Part shown: piece after piece, positions 1 through 6,369 of the stretch
How positions within the stretch are numbered: the stretch's first letter is position 1
How the letters are laid out: each line of letters starts with the position of its first letter
Source: Comamonadaceae bacterium
GTDB taxonomy: Bacteria > Pseudomonadota > Gammaproteobacteria > Burkholderiales > Burkholderiaceae
Reading direction: 5' to 3'
Assembly: GCA_947374535.1 (NCBI GenBank)
Contig: CANCCJ010000093.1
Coordinates: 1-10,536 of the forward strand
DNA: 10,536 nt
The notes under the pieces: generated by a model
Database searches by the model: none
Seen by the model: the letters and a program-made list of their open reading frames with translations, nothing else
Told to the model about the DNA's origin: nothing
Position numbers and translations under genes: made by a program

Positions 1-100
1 CTTTGATGTGGGTATGGTCGTGCACGATGTAGCTTGCTTCTTGCAACGCATTCATCATGAATGCGGGCAAGGGTGACACTTGCATGATTTCTTGGGCCAT
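1..100 (-). CDS. Partial gene, probable D-2-hydroxyacid dehydrogenase (N-terminus only)
   Basis: This leftward gene starts at an ATG at 100 and runs off the left edge; only 33 residues are visible, beginning MAQEIMQVSPLPAFMMNALQ. An AAGGA ribosome binding site lies at 108-112, seven bases before the ATG, which supports this start. The short hydrophobic opening strand followed by a Pro-Leu-Pro turn and a helix is the way many D-isomer specific 2-hydroxyacid dehydrogenases (glyoxylate/hydroxypyruvate reductase type) begin. That likeness is from memory of the family. The NAD-binding Rossmann domain and the catalytic Arg, Glu and His would lie outside the window, so the function is only a suggestion. 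The gene diverges from the crotonase at 174. Confidence 0.5.
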   Translation of the reverse strand, partial: MAQEIMQVSPLPAFMMNALQEASYIVHDHTHIK

Positions 101-173
101 GGCGGAATCCTTCAGCTTGTCTTTTGTTTATCTTGAGCCCTACTCTACCCGCTGATTGGCTAACATAACAACC

Positions 174-947
174 ATGACTGAAGGCTCTCCCCTCCTTAAT
201 ATCGCTGGCTGCGTAGCCACACTCACACTGCGCCGCCCCTCGCTTCGTAACAGCTTGACCGATGACGACCTCAACACCTTGTTAGCGCACTTTGAGGCAC
301 TCAACAAAAACACTGCCGTGCATGTGGTGGTGTTGCGTGCCAACACCACAGCACAAAAACAAGCCGTATTTAGCGCTGGCTACAACGTGGATGGTTTTGA
401 CAACGATCCCATGGCGCCCTTATTTTTTGAAAAAATTCCCGAAGCTTTGGAGGGTTTACGCCCCGTCACGGTGTGCGCGCTGAACGGCAGTGTCTACGGG
501 GGCGCCACCGACTTGGTACTGGCCTGCGATTTCACTGTCGCACAACGTGGCATGTTTTGGCGCATGCCTGCTTGCGCACTGGGGCTGCACTATTACCCGA
601 GCGGATTACGACGCTACGTCAGTCGTTTTGGGCTGCAAGCCAGCAAACAGGCTTTTTTGCTAGGACAGCCCATTCCATTTGAAGATATGGAAAAACTCGG
701 ACTGTTCGACACGCTTGTAGAGCTTGATGCGTTTGAGGCCGCAGTAGAAAAAATTGTGGGCACTTTGACAGGCATGGCACCCTTAGCGCTACAAGCAACC
801 AAAAAAAGTTTGAACGAAATTGCGGCGGGCTTGTACAGCGAGCCCACCTTGAGAGAGCGCTCGCGCGACTCAGTCTATAGCCAAGACTTTGCAGAAGGCC
901 GCGCAGCATTTGCACAGCGCAGAGCGCCACAATTCAAAGGCACTTAA
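174..947 (+). CDS. Crotonase-fold protein (enoyl-CoA hydratase/isomerase family)
   Basis: A 257-residue protein of the usual single-domain crotonase length. Family marks are visible in order: RRPSLRNSL near residue 20, the FSAGYNVDGF segment (residues 66-75, first oxyanion-hole region), the glycine-rich NGSVYGGATDLVLACDF (104-120, second oxyanion-hole glycine), and the GLxxxxSGLRRY region near 137-148. Such enzymes act on acyl-CoA thioesters. The two glutamates that activate water in classical enoyl-CoA hydratases are not where expected: the first aligns with Asp113 and the second with Ala133. The chemistry may therefore be isomerase, hydrolase or another reaction, and the substrate cannot be read. 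I chose the ATG at 174; a TTG at 156 in frame would add six residues. Neither has a clear ribosome binding site. The gene stands alone and ends just before a hairpin terminator. Confidence 0.85.
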   Translation: MTEGSPLLNIAGCVATLTLRRPSLRNSLTDDDLNTLLAHFEALNKNTAVHVVVLRANTTAQKQAVFSAGYNVDGFDNDPMAPLFFEKIPEALEGLRPVTVCALNGSVYGGATDLVLACDFTVAQRGMFWRMPACALGLHYYPSGLRRYVSRFGLQASKQAFLLGQPIPFEDMEKLGLFDTLVELDAFEAAVEKIVGTLTGMAPLALQATKKSLNEIAAGLYSEPTLRERSRDSVYSQDFAEGRAAFAQRRAPQFKGT

Positions 948-966
948 AGGTTTTAGAGCGCCAATG

Positions 967-993
967 AAAAAGGGAGCCACTGGCTCCCTTTTT
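967..993. terminator. Bidirectional intrinsic terminator
   Basis: A perfect 12-base-pair inverted repeat (AAAAAGGGAGCC / GGCTCCCTTTTT) closes a three-base loop. The stem has an A tract on its left and a T tract on its right, so it can act as a Rho-independent terminator in either direction. It sits between the convergent ends of the crotonase gene (947) and the HiPIP gene (1026), which is where a shared terminator is expected. Confidence 0.93.
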
Positions 994-1025
994 GTTCTGG
1001 TTCCAGAAAGAAACCAAAGCGGTCA

Positions 1026-1340
1026 TTAGGCTTTCTTGGCGTAAGCGGAGCACCAGCCTTTGCCTGCCACTTGCTTGCCAGCAAATAAAGGACAGCCGCC
1101 TGCAGCATCGCCAGCTTTGCCTTGGAACAAAGCACAGTTGGCGCATTGCTGGCCAGCAGCGTATTTTGGCTGCTTGGCTTTATCCACTTTCGTAGCGTCA
1201 GCTTTGTAACCCAAGCCAGCAGCTTGAGGATCTTTCTCGTCCACCATGGCAGCTTGCGCAGCAGTTGCTGCGAAAGCAGCAACGCCAGCAACAGAAATGG
1301 TTTGCATCATGAATACGCGACGGTTGGTAGGTTTGTTCAT
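1026..1340 (-). CDS. High-potential iron-sulfur protein (HiPIP), Tat-exported
   Basis: This 104-residue protein is a small periplasmic one-electron carrier with a [4Fe-4S] cluster. The N-terminus MNKPTNRRVFMMQ has a twin-arginine motif followed by a hydrophobic stretch and an AQA cleavage site near residue 30, giving a mature protein of about 74 residues, normal for the family. Cys66, Cys69, Cys83 and Cys97 are spaced C-x2-C-x13-C-x13-C, with the family's ALFQG, CPLFAGK and GWC surroundings. The start at 1340 is chosen because the Tat signal begins there and an AAGGG site (1348-1352) precedes it; a longer reading frame to 1388 would bury the signal. HiPIPs usually carry electrons to or from membrane or periplasmic redox enzymes. 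It lies 90 bases downstream of, and in the same direction as, the molybdenum hydroxylase block, which raises the idea that it serves that enzyme (inference). Confidence 0.93.
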   Translation of the reverse strand: MNKPTNRRVFMMQTISVAGVAAFAATAAQAAMVDEKDPQAAGLGYKADATKVDKAKQPKYAAGQQCANCALFQGKAGDAAGGCPLFAGKQVAGKGWCSAYAKKA

Positions 1341-1410
1341 AAGAGTGCCCTTGGCAATGTTAGAAATGGGGCCAGAACATACTGGCACCGTGTATCTTAA
1401 CGTTTGATTC

Positions 1411-1443
1411 TGAGGCGTGTTTGACAGGCATCAAACAGCCTCA
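1411..1443 (-). terminator. Hairpin spanning the stop codon of the MocA/MobA-like gene
   Basis: An inverted repeat with arms TGTTTGA (1418-1424) and TCAAACA (1431-1437) around a six-base loop is extended outward, past one unpaired base at 1417, by TGAGGC (1411-1416) pairing with GCCTCA (1438-1443). The total is 13 base pairs with one bulge. It covers the TGA stop (1431-1433) of the nucleotidyltransferase gene and precedes the HiPIP gene. No U tract follows on the leftward transcript, so it is either a weak or Rho-assisted terminator or a transcript-stabilising hairpin that lowers or separates HiPIP expression from the upstream operon. Confidence 0.5.
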
Positions 1444-1991
1444 TTTTCTCGCATACGTCCTTGAACAAAGGCCAAAGCCTCAACCGTATCCACATCCAAC
1501 ACGCAGCCTTCATCTGCCACATCAAGTCGGCAAACCGCATGTTGCGCTACCACCGCGCGCGCGCCGTGATCGCCGGTGAGTTGTAATAAAGCGGCACGAC
1601 TTGAGAGGTCAAACCCGACCGGATGACCTTGCTTGCCGTTGTAATTGGGGACCACCACGGCATGTTGTTGCAAGGCCGTGGCGACCGCCAGCAAGGTACT
1701 GGCTTGGACTAAAGGTAAGTCTGCAGGCAAGATCAACCAACCGTGGGCATCAAGCGTAGCCGCTACGCCGCAAGCAATGCTGTCACCCATGCCTGGATTT
1801 TTTAGGTGTGAGGTGTGCTCTCGTTCAACCACATGAAAGGGCAAACCACTCGATCGCACCGCAGCCAAGACATGATCACGCACGCGTTGGCCACACAACA
1901 TGGCGTCAAGTTTGTCTTGGGATGCACCCGATGCTTTGAATCGCTCGCCTTTTCCCGCCGCCAAAACAATGATGGTCGGCAATGCCGTCAC
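1431..1991 (-). CDS. MocA/MobA-like molybdenum cofactor nucleotidyltransferase
   Basis: This 186-residue protein belongs to the MobA-like NTP transferase family. It would attach a nucleotide to molybdopterin, most likely CMP to give the cytosine dinucleotide cofactor that IorAB-type hydroxylases use. Visible marks are the nucleotide-binding loop LAAGKGERF (residues 10-18), a conserved lysine in DKLDAML, the GMGDSIACG segment, the metal-binding LPADLPLV strand, GHPVGF and the C-terminal DVDTVEAL. Its place directly after xdhC in a molybdenum hydroxylase block favours MocA over the GTP-using MobA. The GTG at 1991 is preferred because GTGA overlaps the XdhC stop by four bases, a coupled arrangement; an in-frame TTG at 2003 would add four residues. 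No strong ribosome binding site is seen for either, in keeping with translational coupling. Confidence 0.85.
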   Translation of the reverse strand: MTALPTIIVLAAGKGERFKASGASQDKLDAMLCGQRVRDHVLAAVRSSGLPFHVVEREHTSHLKNPGMGDSIACGVAATLDAHGWLILPADLPLVQASTLLAVATALQQHAVVVPNYNGKQGHPVGFDLSSRAALLQLTGDHGARAVVAQHAVCRLDVADEGCVLDVDTVEALAFVQGRMRENEAV

Positions 1992-2977
1992 GCTTTGACG
2001 CAAGATGATTCGGCAGAACCAGACGCAACTGCCATGGCATTTTTGACCTGCACAATTTGCGCAATGATCGACACCGCAATTTCGGCTGGGGTTTTGGCAT
2101 CGATGCGCAAACCCACTGGGCCGTGCAAGCGCTCTAAGGCTTCTACACCCAGACCAAAATGCTCCATCAAGCGTTGCTTGCGCGTCGCTTGGTTTCGGCG
2201 CGAACCCAATGCCCCCACATAAAAAGCGTCGGAATTCAAAGCCTCCATCAAAGCCATGTCGTCCAGCTTGGCGTCGTGCGTCAACGCCACGATGGCGGTG
2301 TGTGCATCGGGTTTGAGTTCTAACACCACATCATCTGGCATACCTATCACACGGGTCACGCCGTCAAGGCCGAGCGTAGCCGCATACTCTTCACGCGGGT
2401 CACACACCAACACTTCGAAATCCAGCAGCTTGGCCATATGCGCGACGGCTTGGCTGAGCTGACCGGCCCCAATCAACAACAAGCGCCAGCGTGGGCCAAA
2501 CAGGGTGGTGAGGGTGACGCCATCAAACTGCAATGCTTCGGTACGCGCGGCTTCGCGCAAAGTCACCTCGCCCGTTGAAAGCTTGACTGTGCGAGCCACC
2601 AATTGGTGCGAGGCAGTGCGCTGCAACACCTCTTCAATCCATGCCACATCATTGACAGGCTCTTGCACCAATCGCAAAGTGCCACCACAGGGCAAGCCAA
2701 AGCGCGCGGCTTCTTCCTTGCTCACACCATAGGCCACCATGGACGGATGCGCGAGCGCGTCGTATTCACCGGCTTTGATGCGGGCAATCAAGTCGTCTTC
2801 GACGCAACCACCCGACACCGAACCACTCACCACACCATCGTCACGCACCGCCAGCAAAGCCCCGGGGGGGCGTGGGGCACTGCCCCACGTTTCCACCACC
2901 GTGACCAAAGTGACGCGCCGTCCCGCTTGACGCCAAGCCAGCACATCACCCAACACACGCAGGTCTAAGCTCTCCAT
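1988..2977 (-). CDS. XdhC-family molybdenum cofactor maturation/insertion protein
   Basis: This 329-residue protein has the two-domain XdhC/CoxI layout. The N-terminal domain (about 12-105) contains ETWGSAPRPPGA and SGSVSGGCVEDDL, with a further conserved Cys in GLPCGGT (97). The C-terminal Rossmann domain (about 164-305) starts LLLIGAGQLSQ and includes the family's YVGALGSRRN and GLRIDAKTPAEIAVSI stretches. XdhC proteins bind the molybdenum cofactor, help its sulfuration and pass it to xanthine-dehydrogenase-family enzymes in the cytoplasm; they are not part of the finished enzyme. The start has an AAGG site seven bases upstream and lies only nine bases after the stop of the molybdopterin subunit, so it is surely co-transcribed. 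It is the expected partner of the IorAB-like enzyme, whose cofactor must be inserted before Tat export. Confidence 0.93.
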   Translation of the reverse strand: MESLDLRVLGDVLAWRQAGRRVTLVTVVETWGSAPRPPGALLAVRDDGVVSGSVSGGCVEDDLIARIKAGEYDALAHPSMVAYGVSKEEAARFGLPCGGTLRLVQEPVNDVAWIEEVLQRTASHQLVARTVKLSTGEVTLREAARTEALQFDGVTLTTLFGPRWRLLLIGAGQLSQAVAHMAKLLDFEVLVCDPREEYAATLGLDGVTRVIGMPDDVVLELKPDAHTAIVALTHDAKLDDMALMEALNSDAFYVGALGSRRNQATRKQRLMEHFGLGVEALERLHGPVGLRIDAKTPAEIAVSIIAQIVQVKNAMAVASGSAESSCVKA

Positions 2978-2986
2978 CTGATGCCT

Positions 2987-5137
2987 TTAGGCAAGTGCCG
3001 TTTGCTTGAGCGCCTCGGCCGTGATGGGCAAGCGACGCACGCGTTTTCCTGTGAGCTTGGCCACCGCGTTGGCAATGGCGGGTGCCACCACCGCTGTAGC
3101 AGGCTCGCCAATGCCACCAGGCTTCTCGGTGCTCTTGACCAACACGATGTCAATTTTGGGCACTTCGTTCATGCGCACAGGTTGGAAGTTGTGATAGTTA
3201 GTTTCTTGCACACGACCATTGACCATCGTGATTTGGTGCTTCAACGCCGCGCCTATGCCAAAGATGATGCTGGATTGCAACTGCGCTTCCACCGTGTCGG
3301 GGTTGACCATGTGGCCCATGTCTGCTGCCACCGTCACGCGATGCACTTGCACCTCGCCGCTTTCGTTCAAGCTCACCTCGGCCACTTGTGCCATGTAGGT
3401 GTCGTAACCTTCCATCAACGCAATGCCCAAAGCATGGCCTTTAGCCATTGGCTTGCCCCAGCCCGCTTTGTCGGCAGCGAGTTTGAGCACATTGACAAAA
3501 CGTGGTTTGCCGGCGAGCAAGCTGATGCGGTACTCGTAGGGGTCTTTGCCTGCGGCTTTGGCCAGCTCATCCATGAAGCTTTCGTTGGCGAAGGCGTTCA
3601 TGTTGTGGCTCACCGCACGCCAGTAGCCCACGCGGATGCCGGTGTCGTGAATCACCATGTCGTGTTGGGTGTTGGCAATGTTGTAGCCCGTCACAGCAGC
3701 TTCAGCCATGAAAGGGTCCATCGTGTCTTTGGGCAAGCCAAAGGCACGTTGCGTGACCGACTGAGAAGCCACTTTGAAATGCATCGCCACAGGCTTGCCA
3801 GAGACATCCAAACCTGCCTTGAGCTGGTTCACACCCACAGGACGGTAGAAGTCATGCATCATGTCGTCTTCCCGAGTCCACAGCAGTTTGACGGGCTTGT
3901 TGACCGCCTTTGAAATCTCTGCCGCTTGCACGATGAAGTCGAGCTCTAAACGTCGGCCAAAGCCACCGCCCAAGAAGGTGGTTTGCAGTGTGATGTCTTC
4001 AGGCTTCAATCCCAAAGCGCCAGCCACCGCGCCTTGTGCGCCTTGTTGGAATTGGGTGGGGCCAATCAGCAAAGCCTTGTTGCCTTGCACATGAGCCGTG
4101 AAGTTCATGGGCTCCAGCGGTGCGTGTGCTTGCATCGGAATAACGTACTCAGCTTCCAACACTTTGGCTGCGCCTTTGAGTGCAGCGGCCACATCACCTT
4201 GTGGCTTCGTGATTTCCAACACCTTGCCAGTTTTCAAAGCTTGGCGCGTGCCGTCAATCACGCTGGCATCGCTCAAGGCAGCGCCTGCGCCCTCGTCCCA
4301 CTGAATGCTCAGCAAGTCGCGGGCTTTTTTGGCTTGCCACCAGCTGCTGGCCACCACGGCCACGCCGTCGCTGATTTGCACCACGTCGATCACGCCAGCA
4401 GACGCTTTGGCTTTAGCGCCATCAAAGCTCTTAACCTTGCCACCAATCACAGGGCACTGCGCCAGTGACGCGTAAACCATGCCTGGCAACTTCACATCAA
4501 TGCCAAACTCGGCCGTGCCGTTGACCTTGGCAGGTGTGTCCACACGCTTGGTACGTTTGCCCACAATTTTGAAATCTTTGGGGTCTTTCATGGGCGGTTT
4601 CTCTGGCACCGGCATGCTGGCTGCTGATTGCGCCAAATCACCATAGGTGGACTTCAGGCCTTTGGGGCCATAAATCATGCCCTTATCAGCTTTGATCAAA
4701 TCGCGATCTACGTTCCAACGTGCAGCGGCAGCGGTGATCAACATTTCGCGCACTTGCGCGCCAGCCACGCGCAGCTTGAGCCAGCCTTCACGCACGGAAG
4801 TCGACCCACCCGTAAGTTGCCCGCCCAGCAAGGCGTTGACATACACCTCACCAGGAGGCGCTGCCGCCACTTTGATTTGGCTGATGTCTACGTTGAGTTC
4901 TTCGGCAATCAACATCGGCATCGAGGTGTACACGCCTTGGCCCATTTCTGAACGGGCAGACAGCAAGGTGATGACGTTGTTGTCGGCAATGTGCACCCAG
5001 GCATTGGGCGTATGCACGGTGCCGGCAGCCATAGCTTCGCCAAGTGTGCCGGGCAAATTGAAGCCGAGCATCAAGCCACCAGTCACAGCAGCGGATGTTT
5101 TGAGGAATGAACGGCGAGAAGTATGTGTGTGTGTCAT
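2987..5137 (-). CDS. iorB: Molybdopterin-binding subunit of IorAB-type hydroxylase, Tat-exported
   Basis: A 716-residue catalytic subunit of the xanthine dehydrogenase/aldehyde oxidase superfamily, closest in type to isoquinoline 1-oxidoreductase beta subunits, which hydroxylate N-heterocycles or oxidise aldehydes using water as oxygen source. The N-terminus MTHTHTSRRSFLKTSA is a twin-arginine signal. Cofactor-binding marks include SARSEMGQGV (60-69), HAPLEPMN (338-345), LGGGFGRR (389-396) and TREDDMMHDFYRP (421-433). Near the C-terminus GGIGEP places the catalytic glutamate at about residue 678. The order (N-terminal half fused directly to the Moco domains, no FAD domain) fits IorB. I chose the ATG at 5137, which has a GGAG site eight bases upstream; the frame stays open to 5227 but that part encodes a non-conserved stretch. 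The [2Fe-2S] partner is encoded 17 bases upstream. The natural substrate cannot be told from sequence; the symbol denotes family, not proven substrate. Confidence 0.9.
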   Translation of the reverse strand: MTHTHTSRRSFLKTSAAVTGGLMLGFNLPGTLGEAMAAGTVHTPNAWVHIADNNVITLLSARSEMGQGVYTSMPMLIAEELNVDISQIKVAAAPPGEVYVNALLGGQLTGGSTSVREGWLKLRVAGAQVREMLITAAAARWNVDRDLIKADKGMIYGPKGLKSTYGDLAQSAASMPVPEKPPMKDPKDFKIVGKRTKRVDTPAKVNGTAEFGIDVKLPGMVYASLAQCPVIGGKVKSFDGAKAKASAGVIDVVQISDGVAVVASSWWQAKKARDLLSIQWDEGAGAALSDASVIDGTRQALKTGKVLEITKPQGDVAAALKGAAKVLEAEYVIPMQAHAPLEPMNFTAHVQGNKALLIGPTQFQQGAQGAVAGALGLKPEDITLQTTFLGGGFGRRLELDFIVQAAEISKAVNKPVKLLWTREDDMMHDFYRPVGVNQLKAGLDVSGKPVAMHFKVASQSVTQRAFGLPKDTMDPFMAEAAVTGYNIANTQHDMVIHDTGIRVGYWRAVSHNMNAFANESFMDELAKAAGKDPYEYRISLLAGKPRFVNVLKLAADKAGWGKPMAKGHALGIALMEGYDTYMAQVAEVSLNESGEVQVHRVTVAADMGHMVNPDTVEAQLQSSIIFGIGAALKHQITMVNGRVQETNYHNFQPVRMNEVPKIDIVLVKSTEKPGGIGEPATAVVAPAIANAVAKLTGKRVRRLPITAEALKQTALA

Positions 5138-5154
5138 GGTGTATCTCCGGCGGT

Positions 5155-5619
5155 TCAGGCTTTGCGCATCATGGCAGCGGCATCTTTGATGGCGGCACGC
5201 ACACGCGTGTAGGTGCCACAGCGGCACAGGTTGGCGCTCATGGCTTGGTCAATGTCAGCATCGCTGGGGTTCTTGTTTTTGGCGAGCAACGCAGCGGCGC
5301 TCATCAACTGGCCAGATTGGCAGTAACCGCATTGAGGCACGTCGTGCTTGATCCACGCCACTTGCAGTGGATGGCTGTTGTCTTTTGAGAGTCCTTCGAC
5401 TGTGGCGACTTTTTTGCCAGAAACGCTGGAAAGTGGGATTTGGCAAGAACGTGTGGGTTGACCGTCCACATGCACCGTGCAAGCACCACACAAAGCGGCA
5501 CCACAACCAAACTTAGTGCCCGTCAGGCCCAGCTCATCCCGAATCACCCACAACAGCGGGGTGTCTGTTTCGGCGTTGGCCTTGGCGGCTTTGCCGTTGA
5601 TTTGAAAATCGACACTCAT
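5155..5619 (-). CDS. iorA: [2Fe-2S] subunit of IorAB-type hydroxylase
   Basis: This 154-residue protein carries the two [2Fe-2S] clusters that take electrons from the molybdenum site. The N-terminal plant-ferredoxin-like domain has Cys39, Cys44, Cys47 and Cys59 in [17 protein letters not shown] and RSC. The C-terminal four-helix domain has Cys97 and Cys100 in QCGYCQSGQ plus Cys132 and Cys134 in NLCRCGTY. The length is normal for the family. It has no export signal, so it should fold in the cytoplasm and leave with the Tat-tagged large subunit. The frame stays open upstream to 6024, running antisense to pdxH, but the ATG at 5619 is right because a strong AGGAG site sits six bases before it and the ferredoxin fold begins there. 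It is the first gene of the leftward block. No FAD or cytochrome subunit is present nearby. Confidence 0.95.
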   Translation of the reverse strand: MSVDFQINGKAAKANAETDTPLLWVIRDELGLTGTKFGCGAALCGACTVHVDGQPTRSCQIPLSSVSGKKVATVEGLSKDNSHPLQVAWIKHDVPQCGYCQSGQLMSAAALLAKNKNPSDADIDQAMSANLCRCGTYTRVRAAIKDAAAMMRKA

Positions 5620-5625
5620 CAACGT

Positions 5626-5630
5626 CTCCT
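5626..5630 (-). promoter_or_regulatory. Ribosome binding site of the [2Fe-2S] subunit gene
   Basis: AGGAG on the minus strand, six bases before the ATG at 5619. It is the strongest ribosome binding site in the window and settles the start of this gene against a much longer open frame extending upstream. Confidence 0.85.
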
Positions 5631-5705
5631 CAATAAAAGTACAGTCGAGTATCAATGAAAAGTATTTACGATGCATGAAAGCCCATTTCGGGTTTTCCCT
5701 TAATT

Positions 5706-5729
5706 TGTCACACATGACACACAGCACAC
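5706..5729 (+). repeat. Copy 1 of a 24-base element with palindrome TGTCA-N4-TGACA
   Basis: The palindrome occupies 5706-5719 and is followed by a short CACAG(C/A)ACAC tail that ends just before the pdxH ATG. A second copy at 9530-9553 matches at 21 of 24 positions and keeps both palindrome arms intact. It lies in the 111-base divergent region between iorA and pdxH, so it could be a regulator site for either gene. The regulator is unknown. I found no convincing -35/-10 pair for either gene in this region. Confidence 0.5.
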
Positions 5730-5730
5730 C

Positions 5731-6369
5731 ATGAGCCACATCTCTAACCTTCGCAAAAGCTACGAACGCGCCGAACTCAACGAATCTGCCTCTGCGGCAG
5801 ACCCCCTGCAGCAGTTCGACCAATGGCTCAAAGAGGCCATTGATTCGGAGGTTCCCGAGCCCAACGCGATGACAGTAGCCACCGTGGGGAGCGACCTGCG
5901 CCCCAGCACGCGTGTGGTGTTGATCAAAGGCTATGACGCGCGCGGCATTGTGTGGTTCACCAACTACGCCAGCCGAAAAGGCCAGCAACTCGCAGGCAAC
6001 CCGTTTGCGGCACTGCAGTTTCATTGGGTAGAACTAGAGCGCGTGGTGCGCATTGAAGGCCGGGTGGAAAAAGTAAGCGGGGCTGAAAGCGATGACTACT
6101 TCCACAGCCGCCCACTCGATTCACGCATTGGCGCATGGGCGAGCCCGCAAAGCCAGGTGATTGAAGGACGCGGTACCTTAGTCGCCAATGCCGCTAAATA
6201 TGGGGCGCAGTTTTTGTTGCAACCGCCGCGCCCGCCTCACTGGGGCGGCTACCGTCTGATCCCTGAACAGTGGGAATTCTGGCAAGGCCGTCGAAGCCGT
6301 TTACACGACCGTTTGCGTTACAGCCAAGAGCGCCAAGGCGCTTGGCTACGAGAGCGGCTCGCGCCTTAG
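5731..6369 (+). CDS. pdxH: Pyridoxamine 5'-phosphate oxidase
   Basis: This 212-residue cytoplasmic FMN enzyme oxidises pyridoxine or pyridoxamine 5'-phosphate to pyridoxal 5'-phosphate, the last step of vitamin B6 synthesis and salvage. The length is normal. FMN- and substrate-contact segments are all present: [11 protein letters not shown] (57-67), [11 protein letters not shown] (78-88), [15 protein letters not shown] (102-116), [19 protein letters not shown] (123-141) and the C-terminal [14 protein letters not shown] (181-194) with the conserved Arg-Leu-His. The ATG at 5731 gives the normal N-terminus, although no clear ribosome binding site precedes it; the upstream bases belong to a repeated palindromic element. 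It diverges from iorA and overlaps the end of the convergent TonB-dependent receptor gene by four bases. It looks like an independent housekeeping gene. Confidence 0.97.
   Translation: MSHISNLRKSYERAELNESASAADPLQQFDQWLKEAIDSEVPEPNAMTVATVGSDLRPSTRVVLIKGYDARGIVWFTNYASRKGQQLAGNPFAALQFHWVELERVVRIEGRVEKVSGAESDDYFHSRPLDSRIGAWASPQSQVIEGRGTLVANAAKYGAQFLLQPPRPPHWGGYRLIPEQWEFWQGRRSRLHDRLRYSQERQGAWLRERLAP

Noticed and set aside
1341..1410. A HiPIP promoter with a TAAGAT -10 element.
   Set aside because: The -10 likeness is fair but no acceptable -35 element is found at a suitable distance.
2981..3913. A 310-codon open frame on the plus strand, antisense to the molybdopterin subunit gene.
   Set aside because: It lies wholly inside a well-supported gene, is rich in His, Val and Arg as expected of a mirrored frame, and shows no domain or ribosome binding site.
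5660..5700. A possible sigma-54 promoter for the hydroxylase operon (TGGGC and ATGCA on the minus strand).
   Set aside because: The distance between the GG and GC elements is 8 bases instead of the required 10, and the flanking bases do not match.
5620..6024. Long upstream extension of the [2Fe-2S] subunit frame, antisense to pdxH.
   Set aside because: A strong AGGAG and ATG at 5619 mark the start, and the extension has no ferredoxin-like or signal sequence.
6322..6347. Inverted repeats near the end of pdxH as a terminator.
   Set aside because: Short competing stems (6 to 7 pairs) inside coding sequence with no T tract; not enough to call a terminator.
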